Positions 8,993-16,820 of a stretch of 64,000 nucleotides of DNA are shown here, piece by piece (the first letter of the stretch is position 1; each line of letters begins with the position of its first letter). Location of the stretch: contig NZ_CP054585.1 of assembly GCF_003721435.2 (NCBI RefSeq), positions 1,860,001 to 1,924,000 on the forward strand. The letters are read 5' to 3'. The DNA is from Halorubrum sp. CBA1229 (GTDB lineage: Archaea; Halobacteriota; Halobacteria; Halobacteriales; Haloferacaceae). A model generated the notes under the pieces. The model did no database searches and was not told the DNA's origin. It worked only from the letters and a program-made list of their open reading frames with translations. A program made the position numbers and the translations under genes.

Positions 8993-9835
8993 ATGAGTAA
9001 GTCCGACAAGTATCCGGCCGAGTCCGGTCGGCGGCGCTTCGTCAAGGGCGTCGTCGGGGGCGCGGCCCTCGCGGGCGTCGGGGCGATGGGTTCGGCGACC
9101 GTGAACACGCTGACGACCGCCGGTGGGGTCGGCGGCGGGGCGACGGTCGCCACGACGATCAGGCAGACCGGCGGTCCGGCGCCGCGCGGGCTCCCGCAGA
9201 TTCCCCTGCAGGTGACCGACGACGGGTTCATCGAGGGGATCTGGCCCGAGACGCAGACCGAAACCCAGGAGGGACAGGAAGTCCAAGTGGCGAAAGAGCA
9301 GCTGGGCGGGAAAACCTACACCGGCGCGTGGTTCCAGTACTGCGGCGTCGAGTCCCAAGAGAACATCGCGCCGGAGTTCGAGTCGGACAACCTGTTCCGC
9401 GCCGCCCCCGGGAAGTACGACTGGCAGGACGAGACGTACGACGCGGGCGAGCGGATCCACGTCGACGACTTCGCCAACTACGACACGTGGGGCAACGGGA
9501 TCGGCGACGACGGCGTCGGGAAGCCGGCGTCCGTCACGTGGCGGTCCGAGGACGCCGAGACCAACCTGAACGCCATCGTCATCCGGTCGCCGCGGATCGA
9601 GGAGGCCGTCGCGAACTCGGACAACGAGTGGCTCGAGGCCTCCACCGATCAGGGGTTCATCGCGTACCTCAACGTCTGTACGCACTTCTGCTGTATTCCC
9701 GACTACAAGGTGTTAGAGGAGTCCGCCCGGTACGACGCCGAGAACGGGACCTACTGCGTCTGCCACCAGTCGACGTACGACCCGTTCACGCTCGAAGAGG
9801 CGCTGTTCATCGCCCGCCCGCGGCCGAGCGAGTAA
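8993..9835 (+). CDS. Rieske [2Fe-2S] protein, Tat-exported, orphan
   Basis: The product has 280 residues. The N-terminus has GRRRFVKGVVGGAALAGVGA, a twin-arginine signal with one membrane segment. The C-terminal Rieske fold carries NVCTHFCC (ligands Cys229 and His231) and YCVCHQS (ligands Cys255 and His258). Cys234 and Cys257 are placed for the usual disulfide. It resembles the iron-sulfur subunit of bc-type quinol oxidising complexes and should face the outside of the membrane. No cytochrome b gene is adjacent here, so its partner must be encoded elsewhere. CTTTTTAC at 8963-8970 is a likely TATA box, which favours this start over an upstream ATG at 8801. Confidence 0.9.
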   Translation: MSKSDKYPAESGRRRFVKGVVGGAALAGVGAMGSATVNTLTTAGGVGGGATVATTIRQTGGPAPRGLPQIPLQVTDDGFIEGIWPETQTETQEGQEVQVAKEQLGGKTYTGAWFQYCGVESQENIAPEFESDNLFRAAPGKYDWQDETYDAGERIHVDDFANYDTWGNGIGDDGVGKPASVTWRSEDAETNLNAIVIRSPRIEEAVANSDNEWLEASTDQGFIAYLNVCTHFCCIPDYKVLEESARYDAENGTYCVCHQSTYDPFTLEEALFIARPRPSE

Positions 9836-9935
9836 CGCCGGCCGCCCCGCGGTTCCGTCCGTCGCGACGCTGTGAGTTCCCGATTTTCCCCGCGCGAACG
9901 CCGCGCTTTTGCGTCGGCTCCGCGTACGGTTGTTC

Positions 9936-10310
9936 ATGAGCGACGACGACGCGACGGCCGCTGACGGGTCTCCTTCCAACGACGGCGAGTCCGCCGCCGG
10001 CGAGACCCCCGACGAGGGGGAGTTCGCCGCCAAGCTCGCCCGCGCCCGAGACCTCCTCGACAGCGACGATATCGAGGCGCTACAGGTCGGTATTATCCGC
10101 GACGGTGAGGTCGACACGACGTTCGCACAGCGGGCGGAAGACGAGCCCGAGGGCGAGGGGCTCCGCGCGATCGCGCTGCTCGCGGCGCACGTCCGACTGG
10201 TTTCGAACGTGGCCGGCGTCGAGCCCTCCACGGTCGCCGGCGACGCGGCGACACTCGCCGGGCAGGTGGAGCGGATTCCCGCCAGCTCGGACGACCTGCC
10301 GGAGGAGTGA
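9936..10310 (+). CDS. Conserved acidic haloarchaeal protein, function unknown
   Basis: The product has 124 residues. It has an acidic, disordered-looking N-terminal third followed by a compact predicted helical domain: FAAKLARARDLL, a short strand IEALQVGIIRDGEVD, then GLRAIALLAAHVRLVSNVAG and two more helices. There are no Cys residues, transmembrane segments or recognisable catalytic motifs. The start at 9936 is preferred to an in-frame one at 9909, because the extra nine residues are basic and unlike the rest. It follows the Rieske gene after 100 bp but shows no clear link to it. Confidence 0.6.
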   Translation: MSDDDATAADGSPSNDGESAAGETPDEGEFAAKLARARDLLDSDDIEALQVGIIRDGEVDTTFAQRAEDEPEGEGLRAIALLAAHVRLVSNVAGVEPSTVAGDAATLAGQVERIPASSDDLPEE

Positions 10311-10371
10311 GGCGTCGCGGCGGCGCGCGTTCGACCTGCCGTCCCGGCACGTATTCCACCTGCCGCCCCGA

Positions 10372-10836
10372 CTACTCGTTCGCGCGGATGCGGGTGAGCT
10401 GGTGGGCCACGCCGGCGAGCGCGACGAGGAGTATCGCGAGGTTGAACGTCGCCAGCGCGATCGGCTGGTAGGCCGGGTCGAGCCACGTCCGGATCGCGGC
10501 GCCGGTCTGACTGTAGAACCCCCACCCGGCGATCAGCGCGAGCAGGACCAGCGCGGCGAGGCCGACCCGATCGAGGATGCCGCGGAGGCGGTCGGTGGAG
10601 AGCCGGTCGATCCCGCTGTCCGCCGATCGGTCGCGATCGCCGCCGGTCGGTTCGGCGGCCGATTCGGCGGCCGCGGTCGGTTCGCCCGTCTCGGTCGTGT
10701 CTGCGTCGGTGTCGGTCATGGGTTGGGTCGCGGGTCGGTCGGGTTCGGTCGCGGGTCGGTCGGGTTGGGTCGCGGGTCGGTCGGGTTCGGAGTCGGTCGT
10801 CCGTCCGTTCGCCTCCGGCCGGTCGTCGCCCGTCAT
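10372..10836 (-). CDS. Membrane protein with two C-terminal helices and acidic repeat tail
   Basis: The product has 154 residues. The N-terminal half is acidic and low in complexity, with a three-fold repeat (PDRPATQ/E) written in a 21-bp DNA repeat at about 10729-10795. The C-terminal half has two hydrophobic helices: VGLAALVLLALIAGWGF and IALATFNLAILLVALAGVA. Its ATG overlaps the stop of the upstream surface-protein gene by 4 bp (ATGA), so both are in one operon. A second start at 10717 would omit the repeat. The family is unknown to me. A role in membrane anchoring together with the upstream protein is a guess from context. Confidence 0.6.
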   Translation of the reverse strand: MTGDDRPEANGRTTDSEPDRPATQPDRPATEPDRPATQPMTDTDADTTETGEPTAAAESAAEPTGGDRDRSADSGIDRLSTDRLRGILDRVGLAALVLLALIAGWGFYSQTGAAIRTWLDPAYQPIALATFNLAILLVALAGVAHQLTRIRANE

Positions 10837-11855
10837 GGTCGCCTCCGGGCGTACAGCGCCGCGGCGAGGAGCGCGGCGAGCGCGACGACCGGCCCGAACC
10901 CGGGCGTGCCGTCGGCGGTGCTGCCGTCGCCGGGGGGCCGCTCGCCGTCGGCCGCGTCGTCGCCTGAGCCGCCCGCGCCGTCGCCGCCCGCGAAGTCCTC
11001 GACGGAGAACTCCACCTCCTCGACGCTCTCGTCGGCCGAGATCGTCTCCCGCGGGTTCAGGTTGGCGACGCCCTGCGTCTCGTCGATGAGGACGTCGTCG
11101 CTCCACAGCGCCGCGTCGACGTAGTAGTTGTACTCGGCGGGCACCTCGACGGTCGTCGTCACCGTGTCCGTCCGCCCGGGGCGGACCGACCCGACGGTCT
11201 CGCGGGCCTCGTCGGCGATCACGTTGGACTCGGCCTGCCGCATCAGCAGTCGGAGGTCGAGGGGCTCGGACGCCGTGTCACCGCGGTTGGTCACGGAGAC
11301 GGAGACCGACAGCGTCGCGGTCCGGTTGTCCGCTTCGCTCACGCTGACCGCGACGGTCGGCCAGACGTTCCCGTCCGTGAATCCCACCCGCGAGTCGGCG
11401 TAGTCGGGCGTGAGCGCGGCCACGCCGCCGACGCGGGTCGTCCGGCTCTCTCGGCGCTCGCCGTCGACGAAGACGACGGTCTCGATCCGGTAGCCGCCCG
11501 AGCGCTCCACGTCGACGGCGCCGTCGATCGTCCGCTCGCCGCCGCCGTCGACGGTGCCGACGTCGACCGTCGTCTCGTCGACGAGCAGGCCCGAGTCGGC
11601 GCCGATCGCGCGGTGGCGCACGGTGACGTTCTCGACGGCCGAGCCGCGGTGTCGGAGGTCGAGGCCGAGCCGGAGCTCCGCGGTCTCGCCGCGCACCTCG
11701 CCCGGCGAGACGACCATGCCGGCGACGTCGACGCGGCCGGGGCGTTCGGGCTCCTCGCGGGGGTCGTCGAGCGCGTCCGGCGCGGCGACGACCCCGACCG
11801 CGCTCACGACGAGCACCGCGGCCGCGGCCGCCAGGAGGGCAGTTCGCGTGTCCAT
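10833..11855 (-). CDS. Secreted surface protein with PGF-CTERM anchor
   Basis: The product has 340 residues. A signal-like hydrophobic N-terminus (TALLAAAAAVLVVSAVGVVA) is followed by beta-sandwich segments of the CARDB/DUF7490 kind (VTVRHRAIG, VSVTNRGDTASEPLDLRLL) and then a Gly/Asp-rich linker. It ends PGFGPVVALAALLAAALYAR plus a basic tail. This tripartite end (PGF, hydrophobic helix, Arg cluster) is the archaeosortase A sorting signal, so the protein is probably lipid-anchored to the cell surface beside the S-layer. A TATA box on the minus strand (11875-11885) is 27 nt from the ATG at 11855 and decides the start. It forms an operon with the next gene. Confidence 0.8.
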   Translation of the reverse strand: MDTRTALLAAAAAVLVVSAVGVVAAPDALDDPREEPERPGRVDVAGMVVSPGEVRGETAELRLGLDLRHRGSAVENVTVRHRAIGADSGLLVDETTVDVGTVDGGGERTIDGAVDVERSGGYRIETVVFVDGERRESRTTRVGGVAALTPDYADSRVGFTDGNVWPTVAVSVSEADNRTATLSVSVSVTNRGDTASEPLDLRLLMRQAESNVIADEARETVGSVRPGRTDTVTTTVEVPAEYNYYVDAALWSDDVLIDETQGVANLNPRETISADESVEEVEFSVEDFAGGDGAGGSGDDAADGERPPGDGSTADGTPGFGPVVALAALLAAALYARRRP

Positions 11856-11951
11856 ACGTCGCACGTCAAACCGACAATATAAGTGCTTTGTCGGATTTCG
11901 ATGCGATCCGGGGACGGGACGCAGTCGGCCGCAGCCGAGTCGAGGGCCGGC

Positions 11952-12482
11952 TCAGAGCACCCTGTACCGCCCCCGCGACTCGGAGAGCTCGCCCCGCCGC
12001 GTGAGCTTCGTCAGGATCTCGCGGGCCGCGTCGGCCGGGACGCCGTGCTCGCTCGCGCGGGCGACGACGTTCCGCTCGGTCGGCTCGTCGGCGGCGTCGA
12101 CCGCGTCGCGGACGATCTCGGTCCGGGTGCGCGAGGCCGACCCGCCGCCCTCCGCGCGGGCGCCGGCCTCGTCGACGGCGTCGGCGTCGACCCCGCCGGC
12201 CTCGAGGTACTCGCGGTCGTCGATCCCGGCGTCCTCGACGGCGCGTTCGAGCTCCGAGACGTGGTCCACCTCGGCGAACGCGGCGCTCTCGTCCCGCTTC
12301 TTCGCGAGCAGCGCCGCGCGGGCCTCCCGGGCCGCCTCGCGGTCCTCCGACTCGAAGAACCGCTTGAGCTTCGCCGTCCGATGCGTCTTCCCGCAGCGCG
12401 GGCAGGTCGCGCTGTCGCTGGTCCGGGGGTCCGAGAGGAGCCACATGGCCGCGCACTCGTTGCAGCCGACGACCGCGTACAT
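11952..12482 (-). CDS. DUF5817-type zinc-ribbon protein with winged-helix-like C-terminus
   Basis: The product has 176 residues. The N-terminal ribbon MYAVVGCNECAAMWLL...SATCPRCGKTHR has two CxxC pairs that should bind one zinc. The middle is a charged helical stretch (FFESEDREAAREARAALLAKKRDE). The C-terminal part (about 115-176) reads like a small winged helix (IVRDAVDAADEPTERNVV...AREILTKLTRRGEL). I recognise it as the haloarchaeal DUF5817 family, of unknown role. Such ribbon plus helix-turn-helix proteins often bind nucleic acid. A longer frame to 12668 is rejected because its extra residues are translations of the 57-bp non-coding repeat. TTCAAATC on the minus strand near 12505-12512 may be its TATA box. 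Confidence 0.78.
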   Translation of the reverse strand: MYAVVGCNECAAMWLLSDPRTSDSATCPRCGKTHRTAKLKRFFESEDREAAREARAALLAKKRDESAAFAEVDHVSELERAVEDAGIDDREYLEAGGVDADAVDEAGARAEGGGSASRTRTEIVRDAVDAADEPTERNVVARASEHGVPADAAREILTKLTRRGELSESRGRYRVL

Positions 12483-12518
12483 GTGGCGGGGTTCGGTGGG
12501 ATCGGATTTGAACCCTCG

Positions 12519-12921
12519 GCTATACGTCGCTTCCGAGGCGGTGAACACTTCCAAAGCCCCAGCCGCTCGGGTGTACGTCGTTGCTGACGGATCGACGGCG
12601 AACACTCCCAAAGCCCCAGCCGCTCGGGTGTACGTCGTTGCTGACGGATCGACGGCGAACACTCCCAAAGCCCCAGCCGCGAGGACGGCGCACGCTCGCT
12701 GCGCTCCTCAGTCGCTCGTTTCACTCGCTCCCTGCGGTGCTTACGTCGCCTGCGCCGTCCTCGCGACTGCCCCTTTGAGTCCCACCCGACCGCACCGCCC
12801 CGCACCTCACTCCTCCCCAGCCTCGTCGGACCGGCGCGGTCGCGCCGGTCCGACTCCCTCGCGCGCGCTGCTCGGCCGCGAATGCGGCCTCGCAGGCACG
12901 CGCCACCGCATTCATTTATAA
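12519..12921 (+). repeat. Interspersed structured element, copy 1
   Basis: Read on the plus strand, three tandem units carry CCAAAGCCCCAG at 12551, 12608 and 12665, exactly 57 bp apart. The first has a TATA-like CTATACG about 30 nt before it. Then come a perfect 15-bp long-range stem (12678-12692 pairing with 12751-12765) enclosing a variable part, the invariant CTGCCCCTTTGAGTCC box (about 12768-12783) and a 30-nt palindrome at 12825-12854 with one central mismatch. A terminal hairpin GGCCGC-GAAT-GCGGCC lies at 12874-12889 and ATTTATAA at 12914-12921. No coding pattern is kept between copies. It fills the gap between the zinc-ribbon gene and the monophosphatase gene. See the element findings. 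Confidence 0.85.
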
Positions 12922-12931
12922 CCAATCTCGC

Positions 12932-13729
12932 TCAGTCCAACTCCTCGATCTCGCGCGCGGCGGCGAGCACCTCGTCGTGAAGGGCGCCGTTCGAGGCGAC
13001 GAGCCCGGTCGAGTCGTGTCGCCAGCGGTTCCCCTCCAGGTCGGTGACGCGCCCGCCGGCCTGTCGGATCATGAACACGCCGCCGACGGAGTCCCACGGG
13101 TTCGCCCGGAGGTTCGAGATCGTGCCCTCCAGCCCGCCGGCCGCGACGGTCGGGAGCGTGACCTGCGCGGCGCCGAATCGGCGCATGTCGGCGAACCGCC
13201 GGACGATCGCCTCGCAGGCGGCGGCGTACTCGTCGCGGGCGTCGAGATCCCACCACAGCGTCGGGTCGACGGCGGCCCGGTGCGGGTCGGCGACGTCGTT
13301 GACCGCGATCCGGTCGCCGTTCCGGTACGCGCCGTCGGCGTCGGCGGTGTACACGTCGCAGAGCGCGGGACAGACGGTGGCGGCCGCGACCGGCTCGCCG
13401 TCGACGACGGCCGCGACCGCGGTGCCCCACACGCGGATGTCCCGGACGTAGTTATGCGTGCCGTCGATGGGGTCGATCACCCACGCCGCGCCGTCCTCGG
13501 GGACGGTCTTGCGCTCGTCTTCCTCCTCCCCGACGATCACGTCGTCCGGGAACCGCTCCCGAATCGACTCGATCACGGTGCGCTGGGCGGCCCGGTCGGC
13601 CGCCGTCACCACGTCGATCTCCCCCTTGGTCTCGACGGCGATGTCGCTTCGGAAGCGGTCGTGCGCCACGCGGCCGCCCGCTCGCGCCGCGCGCTCCGCG
13701 ACGGCCGCGCGCTCGTCTACGTCGGTCAT
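12932..13729 (-). CDS. suhB: Inositol monophosphatase / fructose-1,6-bisphosphatase family enzyme
   Basis: The product has 265 residues. The metal-binding signatures of the family are present in order: VGEEEDE, then WVIDPIDGTHNYV (about 83-95), and ANPWDSVGG near the C-terminus. These bind Mg ions and the phosphate of inositol-1-phosphate or a sugar bisphosphate. In archaea the family often has both inositol monophosphatase and fructose-bisphosphatase activity, so the substrate is open. It is monocistronic on the minus strand. Element copy 1 starts 10 bp after its stop codon. Confidence 0.9.
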   Translation of the reverse strand: MTDVDERAAVAERAARAGGRVAHDRFRSDIAVETKGEIDVVTAADRAAQRTVIESIRERFPDDVIVGEEEDERKTVPEDGAAWVIDPIDGTHNYVRDIRVWGTAVAAVVDGEPVAAATVCPALCDVYTADADGAYRNGDRIAVNDVADPHRAAVDPTLWWDLDARDEYAAACEAIVRRFADMRRFGAAQVTLPTVAAGGLEGTISNLRANPWDSVGGVFMIRQAGGRVTDLEGNRWRHDSTGLVASNGALHDEVLAAAREIEELD

Positions 13730-13857
13730 GGACGTTCTGCGGCGCGCCGACGCGTATATACGTCGATCGCCGACCCCCTTTCCGCGACCCCGCAGCCGGC
13801 TCCGCCCCCGCAGTCGGGCCCTCGCTGCGGAAGTATTAACTCAATTCCGAATCCGAG

Positions 13858-13865
13858 TATACTTA
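13858..13865 (+). promoter_or_regulatory. TATA box of 13892 gene
   Basis: TATACTTA lies about 30 nt before the ATG at 13892. It supports a leaderless short gene there rather than the long upstream open frame in the same phase. Confidence 0.6.
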
Positions 13866-13891
13866 AGTGCGGAGAGGTCCAGCGTTCGCGT

Positions 13892-14149
13892 ATGGAACCC
13901 CAGGAAGCGGTCCGACAGCTCGAGTACGCCATCGACGCCTCCCTCGACCAGACCGGACAGCGCGCGGCCGCCGGCTACCGACCGACGTTCGAGCGCGTCG
14001 CCGAGCGCGCCGACGGCGCGGCCGTGTACGACCTCGCCTGCGACCTCGCCGACGAGGTCGGCGGCGGCGACTGCCCCACCCCCGCCGAGGCGAACGCGAC
14101 CGCCGACCGCGTGCTCGACGACTGGGCGTACACCGACGGCGGCGAGTAG
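13892..14149 (+). CDS. Small conserved haloarchaeal protein, unknown function
   Basis: The 85-residue acidic, helical protein starts MEPQEAVRQLEYAIDASLDQ and ends DRVLDDWAYTDGGE. It has a single Cys, no membrane segment and no motif known to me. The pattern of heptad-like hydrophobics (LEYAIDASL, VYDLACDLADEV) suggests a small helical bundle. It is divergent from the monophosphatase gene with a 160-bp promoter region between. TATA spacing and normal codon use make a real gene likely. Confidence 0.6.
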   Translation: MEPQEAVRQLEYAIDASLDQTGQRAAAGYRPTFERVAERADGAAVYDLACDLADEVGGGDCPTPAEANATADRVLDDWAYTDGGE

Positions 14150-14333
14150 TCGACCCGTCGGTCCCCCTCCCGGCTCCCCGCCCGAGGCGTCTGCCCCCTC
14201 TCCTCGACTCGACCGCTCCGCGAGCCGTCGCTCCGCGAGCCGTCGTCCCGTGTGCCGCCCGCCTCGCTCTGTCCGACTCGCATCGCCTGCCTCGCACCGC
14301 CCGACTCGTCCCGCCTAAATCGCCCAGACGCGG

Positions 14334-15962
14334 TCACCGCGGCGCGCGCCGGACCAGGACCAGCGTCGCGAGGACGATCGCGACGAGCGCCGCGAGCCCC
14401 GCGAAGTCGGCGAGGTCGAGGGTCGACAGCTCCGTTCCCGCCTCCCCGTCGCCCGTCGCTCCCGCTCCGTCCCCGTCGCCCGCCCGTCCCTCCCCGGCGT
14501 CGTCGCTGTCGCCTCCGTCGCCCCCGCCGCCCGCGTCGTCACCCACGCGCGGCTCGGTCCCGGCCCCGTCGTCTCCCGCGCCGTCCGCGCGCTCCGTCAC
14601 GGTGACGGACCCGAGGCTCGGCTCCCCCTCGCCCGCCGTCTCCGCGACCGCGTCGCCCGCGAGGACGAGGTCGTACTCCCCGGGCTCGTCGAACCGGACC
14701 GTCACCGATTCGGTCGCCGTCGCGCCCGGGTCCGCGTCGACCGCGACCGCCTCGTCGCTCGCGACCGCGCTCCCGCCGGCGGTCTCGACCCGGACCGTCT
14801 CGTCGCTCGCGGGGGCCGGCCCGCGGTTCTCGACGTCGACCGCGACCGTCAGGGGCTCGCCCGGCGCGACCCGGTCGTCGGAGAGGCTCGCCTCGGTCGG
14901 GGCCAGCGACGGGCGCTCGGCCGCGACCGCGAACGCGGAGAACCCCTCGGTGGCGGCCCGGAGCCTGACCGTCTCGCTCCCCTCGTCGACGACGCGCATC
15001 TCGGCGCGCTCCCAGCCCGCGTCGGTCTCGCGGTAGACGGCGAGGCGCTCGGGGGCGACCCCGGCCGCGGCGAGCCGGTCGCGGTCCACCGCGATCTCGG
15101 CGGTCGCCTCCGCGATCGGCTGGCCGGGCTCCGCGAATTCGACCGCGTAGTACCCCAGGGGGTCAACGCCGGGCGGTGGCGGCGGCGCCTCCGCGGGCCG
15201 GTCGCTCAGCCCCCGCACCGCGAACTCGACGTCGCCGGGCGACTCCCGGACGAACGTCAGCCGGTCGAGCAGGATCGCGGGGTCGCCGACGCGGAGCCCC
15301 CGCAGGTCGACCGCGGTCTCCTCGCCGCCGCCGACCGATCGGAGCGTCACCTCTCGGACGCTCGGGGACGGGCGATCGACGGAGACGATCGGGCCGGTGG
15401 TGGGGCTCGGGTCGTCGTCTTCGTCGCCGTCGTCGCTCGGACCCTCCCCGCCGGGCGGTTCCTCCGGCTCCGCGACTCTGGCGTGGACCGAGATCTCGTC
15501 GATGAGTCGGTCGCCCGGTACGACCCCGGCGACGCGGGTGTCGATCCGGACGCCGACCGGGACGGCGTCGTCCTCGGGCGTGAGCCGCGCCGCCCGCTCG
15601 GGGCTCTCGACCGGCTCGCCGTCGACGACGAAGGTGACGCCCGTGCCCTCGTGTTCGATCCACGCCTCGGCGGTCGCGTTCCCGTCGTAGGTGATATAGA
15701 ACAGCGCCTCCTGGGCGGCGAACGCGTCGACGTTAACCCCCTCGGCGTCGATCCGGGGGTTGTCTTCGGTGACGTCGATCGCGAGTTCGCCGTCCTCGTC
15801 GAGGTAGGCGTAGGGGTTGTCGCCGGGTTGGAGGGCGACGTCGTCGGTGATGGGATCGGCGGGCTGGTCGAGGACGACAGCGCCGGTGGAGATCACAAGG
15901 AATAGCACGAACCCTAGAACCGCTGCGGTAGACGCGATCCCAGAACCACGGACCCGCGGCAT
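14334..15962 (-). CDS. Large secreted protein: DUF1102 domain, PGF-pre-PGF/CARDB domains, C-terminal helix
   Basis: The product has 542 residues. There is a signal helix at about 8-32 and a DUF1102-like segment (NPYAYLDEDGELAIDVTEDN, about 50-70). The middle region has a Pro/Asp-rich linker and GYYAVEF...EGFSAFAVAAE, typical of the PGF-pre-PGF domain. A CARDB-like Ig domain (VDVENRGPAPASDETVRV) follows, then a long Gly/Asp linker and a final helix LAGLAALVAIVLATLVLVRR. It is therefore a surface-exposed, membrane-anchored protein. It heads a set of DUF1102-type genes (to 19395) and probably works in or on the cell envelope. Function is unknown. Confidence 0.75.
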   Translation of the reverse strand: MPRVRGSGIASTAAVLGFVLFLVISTGAVVLDQPADPITDDVALQPGDNPYAYLDEDGELAIDVTEDNPRIDAEGVNVDAFAAQEALFYITYDGNATAEAWIEHEGTGVTFVVDGEPVESPERAARLTPEDDAVPVGVRIDTRVAGVVPGDRLIDEISVHARVAEPEEPPGGEGPSDDGDEDDDPSPTTGPIVSVDRPSPSVREVTLRSVGGGEETAVDLRGLRVGDPAILLDRLTFVRESPGDVEFAVRGLSDRPAEAPPPPPGVDPLGYYAVEFAEPGQPIAEATAEIAVDRDRLAAAGVAPERLAVYRETDAGWERAEMRVVDEGSETVRLRAATEGFSAFAVAAERPSLAPTEASLSDDRVAPGEPLTVAVDVENRGPAPASDETVRVETAGGSAVASDEAVAVDADPGATATESVTVRFDEPGEYDLVLAGDAVAETAGEGEPSLGSVTVTERADGAGDDGAGTEPRVGDDAGGGGDGGDSDDAGEGRAGDGDGAGATGDGEAGTELSTLDLADFAGLAALVAIVLATLVLVRRAPR

Positions 15963-16104
15963 CGTAGCATATATGTAGGTATTAATTTATAAACAATCGG
16001 CACACACACCGGTATTGAGGACTGCTTGATGCTTCAGTTATGATATAAAATATGGTTGTCTGAATAGTACTTGTGGTTCACATCGGATGTAATCTAACAA
16101 TTGA

Positions 16105-16236
16105 TTACTCGTCAGTTAGACTTTCCTCATCGTCAGTACGTAAAGTCGCTATCGCAGCGTTGACTCGGTTCTTTTCATCCGAGCTAATCGGGATCTCTTC
16201 ACCGATGTTTTTGCAGTCGTCTAATTCAAGTGTCAT
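16105..16236 (-). CDS. Tiny acidic protein downstream of DUF1102 gene
   Basis: On the minus strand an ATG at 16234-16236 opens a 43-residue frame: MTLELDDCKNIGEEIPISSD, then a helical stretch EKNRVNAAIATLRTDDEESL, then TDE and TAA. It starts one base after the stop codon of the DUF1102 gene, the arrangement of a translationally coupled operon partner. Composition is acidic and haloarchaeal although the DNA is AT-richer than average. No family is known to me, and the small size leaves some doubt. Confidence 0.5.
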   Translation of the reverse strand: MTLELDDCKNIGEEIPISSDEKNRVNAAIATLRTDDEESLTDE

Positions 16237-16237
16237 T

Positions 16238-16776
16238 TTATATTGCCTCCGCTGAGACGGTTATTTTTTGATCGATATCTAAGCCTGCATTCCCGCTACC
16301 GTCAACAAAAGCAACAATCCCGTACGTCTCGGCTTCACCGACTGCGAGCTGGACTATTGGGAAATTTGATTGCGGAGTCGTCTCAGGGACGATAACGAAG
16401 AGGAGAGTATCGTCTCCGTCAGTTCTTACAAACGCCAGCGGCGAGGGCGTTACCTCCACTGCTTGTGACCCCGAGTTCTGAATCTCAAACACCGCCTCAG
16501 CGACAAAGAACGAATTGGGATTCAATCCGTTCCCAGCAAGGTTCTTGTTATTGCTCGTCAAGTCGATATGAAATAGGCCGTTGCTATTGTTAATATATCT
16601 CCCATTATCAGGGCCAGGAACCAACGAAAGGTATCCCTCTGAGTCTGACTCAACGTCGATTGTTACGCTACGATTCACAGACCACTAGTAAATGCGCCGG
16701 TTCCAGTAGCAATCGCCCCACTAGAGACTGTAGTACCTACAACTGCCAGCATTTTCCGACGAGTAGATTGTTCCAT
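16238..16776 (-). pseudogene. DUF1102/SipW-type secreted protein gene with a frameshift
   Basis: The ATG at 16774-16776 encodes MEQSTRRKMLAVVGTTVSSG then AIATGTGAFTS, a SipW-type Tat-like signal almost identical in style to that of the next gene (ATGTGAFTS). The frame then hits TGA at 16675-16677. In another phase the coding continues from NRSVTIDVESDSEGYLSL to the end at 16238 without stops. Inserting one base in the GG before TCTGTG (about 16684) would join them as FTSGSVNRSVTIDV, the expected junction. So one base is missing: a recent frameshift, a sequencing error or, less likely, a slippage site. The 146-residue domain is otherwise intact and has a paralogue at 16821. Confidence 0.8.
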
Positions 16777-16820
16777 AGTATAATATTTGGTCTTTCTACG
16801 CTAGCCGTTTGACGATTAGG

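Noticed and set aside
12504-12514. GGTTCAAATCC on the minus strand, matching the tRNA B-box and suggesting a tRNA-derived attachment site
   Set aside because: No other tRNA part is adjacent. TTCAAATC sits 25-30 nt before the 12482 start, so it is better explained as the TATA box of that gene.
12483-12668. N-terminal extension of the DUF5817 protein with a repeated peptide (VFAVDPSATTYTRAAGALG)
   Set aside because: The repeat is the 57-bp non-coding unit read in one phase. Other copies give different phases and the zinc ribbon starts at 12482.
12551-12676. 57-bp units as a CRISPR-like repeat-spacer array
   Set aside because: The sequence between the 12-nt motifs is nearly the same in adjacent units and contains TATA boxes, so it is a duplicated promoter unit, not repeats with unique spacers.
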